The position numbers and the translations under genes were made by a program. A stretch of 64,000 bases of DNA, from the NCBI GenBank assembly GCA_028753945.1, contig JAPNXP010000018.1, positions 2,915,643 to 2,979,642 of the forward strand. Reading direction: 5' to 3'. The stretch comes from Hexactinellida sp. DTS-2022 (Eukaryota > Porifera > Hexactinellida). Shown piece by piece: positions 59,672 to 64,000 of the stretch; position 1 is the stretch's first letter, and the number at the start of each line of letters is the position of its first letter. The notes below the pieces were generated by a model. That model did not search any database and was not told where the DNA came from. It worked only from the letters and a program-made list of their open reading frames with translations.

Positions 59672-61132
59672 TTGTTTAGTAAATTCATTAGAATTGATCA
59701 CAGTGGTTTGGCAAATTGTGTATCCATTAAACTAGAGAGTAACATTGCATATATGAAAACCATTTAGGTTTGCACCTCATTCGCATTGGCCATATGATTC
59801 AAGTTTGGGGCTTCCGCCCACCCAGAATTCCAGTGCAAATTATAGTATTACAAAAAGTATAAAAGTTTAAGTTTGACCAATTATCAACAAATCCCAGGTA
59901 ATTCGAGCTTCGAAAATGTAAACTTGGATCTAATAGCTCTATATAGTGTACGTATATCAAGTCCTAATTTACAGTTTTGATTTCGATACAATAGACAAAG
60001 AACCATCAGTGGATACTGAATAAACAAGAACATATAGGATAGAAATATATAGGCATCAATATATATTTAGCATCAATGGCATCAAGGATCAATGACATGA
60101 CCACCGATTTCATTAAATCGTTCACATTTCGAAAAATAACAGGATACCGAAGACTTCGCTGATCGGTTAAGCGTTTATTATCCTAAATGATCTATTCTAT
60201 TGCTTCACTTGAGTGAAAACAAGTGCGAAACATGTTTAATATATAACAGAAGAGGTTAGCCTCGTTGTAGGTAAACTGTTTCGTATCAGTTCATTTTTAT
60301 TATTTATATTGTGGGAATATATTCCATCTTAAAAAAAGATAACCAAAATTAAACAAATTACAAATAACCTATAACTTTAAACATTAAATGCATAAATAAC
60401 TTATAATATTAAATTTGTTAACTGAATTATCACATAATTTGATAGGTAAGGTGAAGTGCTAGCTTCACATTAGAAGCAAGTCTGATTTAAAATACCTAGA
60501 GGTCAGCTTCAAACAAATATTATAGGTAATGAAGTCTGCAGATTTTTCATCATGCTGTACAAACTTAAATGTTAAAATTTATTGTTATTGACAAAAATAG
60601 GTAACAAATTAATCAAAATTCAAATGAAGTAGAGGATAATTACTAAATGTTAGAAAATTGTAAACAAATAAACAAATATGCTGATTCTCGAATTAAAAGA
60701 TTTCAAATTTTAAAGTAATGTCTATTGAAAAGAGTGACACCGCGTAGTGGTTGAATTATCCGACGTGTAGCAATCGAGAACGAAGGGATCGTTTAAATAT
60801 ATAAATAGCACACGTCAGGCGTCCTAAAAGCATAGATAAAGAAAATATTCCAATTTACTAATCTGATTATCACGAGAATGTATAGCTAATCTATCGTAAA
60901 TATTTTGAGATTCCTAATATTAATGAGTATCATTAAAACAAGTTGAGATATTAGTTATTAAAGCTAATTATGGTCAAAGACGTGATTAAAAAAGAAATTT
61001 TTACTAAATATAAACATTCAACTGTAATATGAGAGTAATCAACATTACAGGAAAATGGACTACATTCATAGAAAAACATTATTATAGGCAAAAGATGGAA
61101 AATATGGAGAAAATAAAATTATGTAAAGTAAC
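59672..61132. repeat. Intronic stretch with dispersed repeat
   Basis: The phrases GAGGTCAGCTTCAAAC, TTTATTGTTATTGAC and GAGAACGAAGGGATCG (about 60500-60800) match the repeat at 27735-28120. Otherwise no recognised feature. Confidence 0.45.
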
Positions 61133-61412
61133 CTGTAATTATTGTAACGGTTTCTTTGATACACAGAAGTCCAGGAGAACCTATTGGAGCAAGTGAAGCG
61201 TTAAAAGGTCGACGGTGATAGAATGACCAAAATAATGAGAGAATTTTATCCACAAATGTTGACAATATCGGTAAGTTTTCCGAAACATCAAGTTCCAAAC
61301 CAGGATAATAAATATGAAAATCTTCACAACATTTTAAAATAAAAGAAATATCTTGTAATCTTGCGATGTTATAAGGGCGGGAGAGAGCGATGGAGTGTAA
61401 ATTTAGTAACAA
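61133..61412 (-). CDS. Candidate exon, probably of the same host gene (most 5' in window)
   Basis: The acceptor TATTTTTAG and a donor ATTACAG followed by GTTACT bound 280 bp, open throughout. The product begins LLLNLHSIALSRPYNIARLQ and continues with LPILSTFVDKILSLFWSFYH and SPGLLCIKETVTIITG, a helical, compact protein style. It ends in phase 1, whereas the proposed start of exon 42336-42483 is phase 0. Another exon may be hidden in the 18.6 kb between them, or that acceptor is misplaced. Product not recognised. Confidence 0.58.
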
Positions 61413-62055
61413 CTAAAAATAATTTGTATAGATAAAATTAGCTGTAAATTATCATACATACATACTAAATTCGAAGGAGAAAAATATGTCCAATAAATAG
61501 AAATATTCGAATCAGCATTATACAGCAACACCTTTATCTCGTATGCTATAAAATTATAAGAATTTTGCTTAATTCTAAGTATCGAGATAGTGGCCTAGTG
61601 GTTATACTGTTGAAGGCCAAAATGCGTCATAACTATAAAAAATTGATACAAGGTGGTTTTAGTATTATGAGAAGCGCATTTCTCCATAGAAATACAGATA
61701 CTAAATCAGCAAAATGCTTTATGGGAATTTTTTTAACGGTTTGCAGTGTCTGCTTGAAATAAGTACATTGTTGACATTCCCGGCAAATAAACTTTCTCAA
61801 ATAATATCTGACATAATGATCATATTTGCACTCAGCGTTAAATTTCCAGCAATTTGTTATATAACAAGACATATTTGGAATAATATTTTCAATAGAAAGC
61901 TGGGATGTATCAGGTATGTGTTTACATTCTAACTCAAATTGTGTCCCTACCCATCGAGTGATCCCTCATACAATTTCCCCCAGCTTACTGAGTATAATTA
62001 TTTCACCCTCGAAAACGTTATTGAATCCCTTTTTGGTGTAGAATATTGCATAGCT
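61413..62055. other. Spacer
   Basis: GATAGTGGCCTAGTGGTTAT at 61586 resembles a tRNA A box, but no B box or cloverleaf follows. Nothing else recognised. Confidence 0.4.
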
Positions 62056-62059
62056 AATA

Positions 62060-62790
62060 TAATTGATTGAAGAAGTGGATTTTTGGAATATAGGAGTAAC
62101 AGTTGGCGCACGGGGACAAGGTTAGGTTTCGACGTAAAATTTCTCACACCTCACCAAGTTATGACTTCATTGTCACATTTTGAGAAGCGGAAAAGTGTAC
62201 TTAATCGCACACAATTCGCACACTCTAATAGACAGTGGCGGCTTTAGAGGGGGCGCAGGATTTAAGCAATAGTTTTGTGAAAATTTGTGATTTCACTTCT
62301 ATGTATTTTGGATTAGAAAAAACTTTGTTAATAATGAATGGCAAATAATAGTAGTAAAGTTTCATATACTAATATACACTTTTGTAGTGTGCTTCTTCTA
62401 ATAAAACGTTATAGTAGGGTTCTACTATAGTTTTATACTATAAGTGCACACTATTAATAACAACTAATAACAACACAAAAATGCTATTTTTTAAATCATA
62501 AAATCAACAGAAGTTTTTAAATCATGAAATAGAATAAACTAACGCATTTTTATTTCCCTTCATTTATATTGCAATCCCCTGAAAATAATCTGCGACCCCT
62601 ATGCCCCCCCTGGTAAAAATACATAGCGCCGCCCCTGCTAATTGACAAAAACAAGAAAATTTTATAGGCCAAGCACATTAATAAATAAATAAATTTTAAG
62701 GATGCGGACAAGTTGGTCACACCAGATTGAGAATATGCTTATTCATTACCGCATGATGACTTTGTTTTCTAATTGTGCCATGGATTAAAT
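62060..62790 (+). mobile_element. Helitron family A, internal fragment, split by a MITE
   Basis: It follows the other family A copies (GGATTTTTGG, CTCACACCTCACCAAGTTATGAC, then GATGCGGACAAGTTGGTCAC). Both termini are missing. A MITE is inserted at 62233-62637. Confidence 0.7.
62233..62637. mobile_element. hAT-type MITE (CAGTGGCGGCT ends)
   Basis: Ends CAGTGGCGGCT and AGCGCCGCCCCTG; flanks CTAATAGA and CTAATTGA agree at 7 of 8. GGGGGCGCA and CCCCCCC tracts lie inside. Confidence 0.78.
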
Positions 62791-63218
62791 CTAAATTGAT
62801 TAATACGCTTAATGCGCATAATACATATAATAGGCATTATACGTAGTAGGCTATCCACCAGTTCGTATTACAAGTTAAATCTAAGACCAACTAGGGATCT
62901 GTTCGAAGTAAATTCAGGAGTATAATTTTTAATACAAGATGCTAGCAAGTAATAATATTTGTACAATACAGACTATACTATGAGTAGATTATTTTACAAC
63001 AATAACAGAATAATGATTAAACCGAAAGTTGTTCAAAGCAAATTCCATGAGGGCAATATTATTGCGTAAGATATACGTATACATAATACATATTATACAA
63101 TTAACGATTAGATATATACTGTCGTAGGAAGTCCAATCTGATTATTGCATGAACTACATGTCGCAACAACATGAGACTACCTGATAAATTTAGCTATTCT
63201 TCTCTGGGGTGATAAACT
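62791..63218. other. Spacer
   Basis: A diverged direct repeat is present: GTTCGAAGTAAATTC-type sequence at 62900 and GTTCAAAGCAAATTCC at 63032. No gene. Confidence 0.4.
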
Positions 63219-64000
63219 ATGAAAAATAGAAACGGGCCTCTTTGTTTAATGGCCTTCTTGGCGACATATATAGCCGTATATTAAGTAGGCCATGTTCTAC
63301 CCTATATAACCTCACGCCCTGAACTGTTGATGCACCTCCTGACTGCAGCTGATCCGCATGGAAGAGCGTTGCGAGAACAAATCCGAGCATACAACACTCC
63401 TCTGGCGTTTGCTTCTCTTGGAGTGAACTTAGACAAAGTTTACCGAATGCTAAGGAGGAGGTGAACACATTCCATATACACGGACTAGTACACCATTATA
63501 TCGGATAGTTGATGCCTCGACAAGGCGAGGCACCCTCCTTTGCGCAGATCTATATTCATGTGGTACTCCTGAGGCTGAGCTGGAGAACCATTAGGGGCAT
63601 TTAGGAGAGGACGCGCTGACGTGAGAATGGTTATCCGAGCAGAAGGTGCTCCGGACCTCTACGTTACAATGCGAAAACAGCCCCTGAAGTAGTGTTATTA
63701 TGCATGGCTACGGCTATGGAGAGCAGGTAGCCACCAGAAAACATAGTGTTGCACACGCGGACTGGCGGTCTTCAGCGCATAACATAGACAAAACGCGCTT
63801 ATGATTCACTGCATTATGTTTTGCTCATGCAGTTGAAAAATCCTACGCTCGAGGTATATCCCGTGTCAGCGCTATGGAGTACTATTCATACCGTCTGATG
63901 ATCAGGAGCAAAGAAAGTGTGCTAAATCTCTGTGGTAGACTCTTTCATCAGTACGCTGTTGATATGTATGCTAAGATAGAACAGCAGAGGCTGAATTACA
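63219..64000 (+). pseudogene. Helitron Rep/helicase N-terminal region, cut by window end
   Basis: Plus-strand pieces follow the helitron-like N domain: REQIRAYNTPLAFASLGVN (about 63375-63432), FHIHGLVHHYIG (about 63470-63508), PSFAQIYIH (about 63536-63560), RYNAKTAPEVV (about 63668-63700), NIVLHTRTGGLQRI (about 63742-63782), AYDSLHYVLL and then SYRLMIRSKESVLNL, GRLFHQYAVDMYAKIEQQR (about 63880-63992). Rep/helicase drives rolling-circle transposition. Stops and frame changes between blocks (near 63510, 63610 and 63790) mark it as a relic. The Rep catalytic His and Tyr motifs would lie beyond the window. Confidence 0.82.

Noticed and set aside
61586..61660. tRNA gene or tRNA-derived SINE
   Set aside because: Only an A-box-like string is present; no B box, cloverleaf or tail.

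Overview
The window is nuclear DNA of an animal, most likely an AT-rich invertebrate. Coding pieces are short exons bounded by GT/AG splice sites, and most of the sequence is DNA transposons and their miniature derivatives (MITEs). The families seen are ZBED-type and other hAT elements, THAP-domain P elements, mariner, pogo-type elements, Helitrons and foldback elements. I cannot name the species, and I found no rRNA, tRNA, operon or CRISPR array.

Host gene. Six, perhaps seven, minus-strand exons are visible: 61133-61412, 42336-42483, 38309-38454, 36675-36951, 32506-32729, 17663-17892 and possibly 6272-6385. The five from 42336 down to 17663 have matching intron phases at all four junctions, so I read them as one large gene. 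One exon encodes a motif like a ubiquitin-interacting motif (UIM), which suggests a large ubiquitin-pathway protein, but I do not recognise the family with confidence. Almost everything between the exons is transposon sequence lying in its introns.

Layout. 1-5958: a hAT element, cut by the window start, split by a 4.5 kb P-related transposon (1132-5675) with zinc-finger modules at both ends. 6.4-12.6 kb: relics of an OTU-domain transposase and of a mariner element. 12.9-16.4 kb: MITEs and a P-element relic. 18.3-25.7 kb: a Helitron, several MITEs, a decayed 3.3 kb hAT and a 1.5 kb hAT-type element. 26.8-35.6 kb: pogo-type elements and hAT MITEs. 39.8-40.8 kb: a 1.07 kb foldback palindrome. 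44.9-46.3 kb: a foldback copy split by a Helitron that is itself split by a second Helitron. 48.6-51.8 kb: a P element inside a repeat-rich MITE. 52.0-59.7 kb: a Helitron holding a complete hAT that holds both a 3.8 kb P element and a 1.06 kb element with Transib-like ends. 62-64 kb: more Helitron sequence, including the start of a Rep/helicase coding relic cut by the window end.

The most valuable feature is that many insertions have exact target-site duplications (TSDs) and several have an uninterrupted related copy elsewhere in the window. Element boundaries and order of insertion can therefore be read directly.
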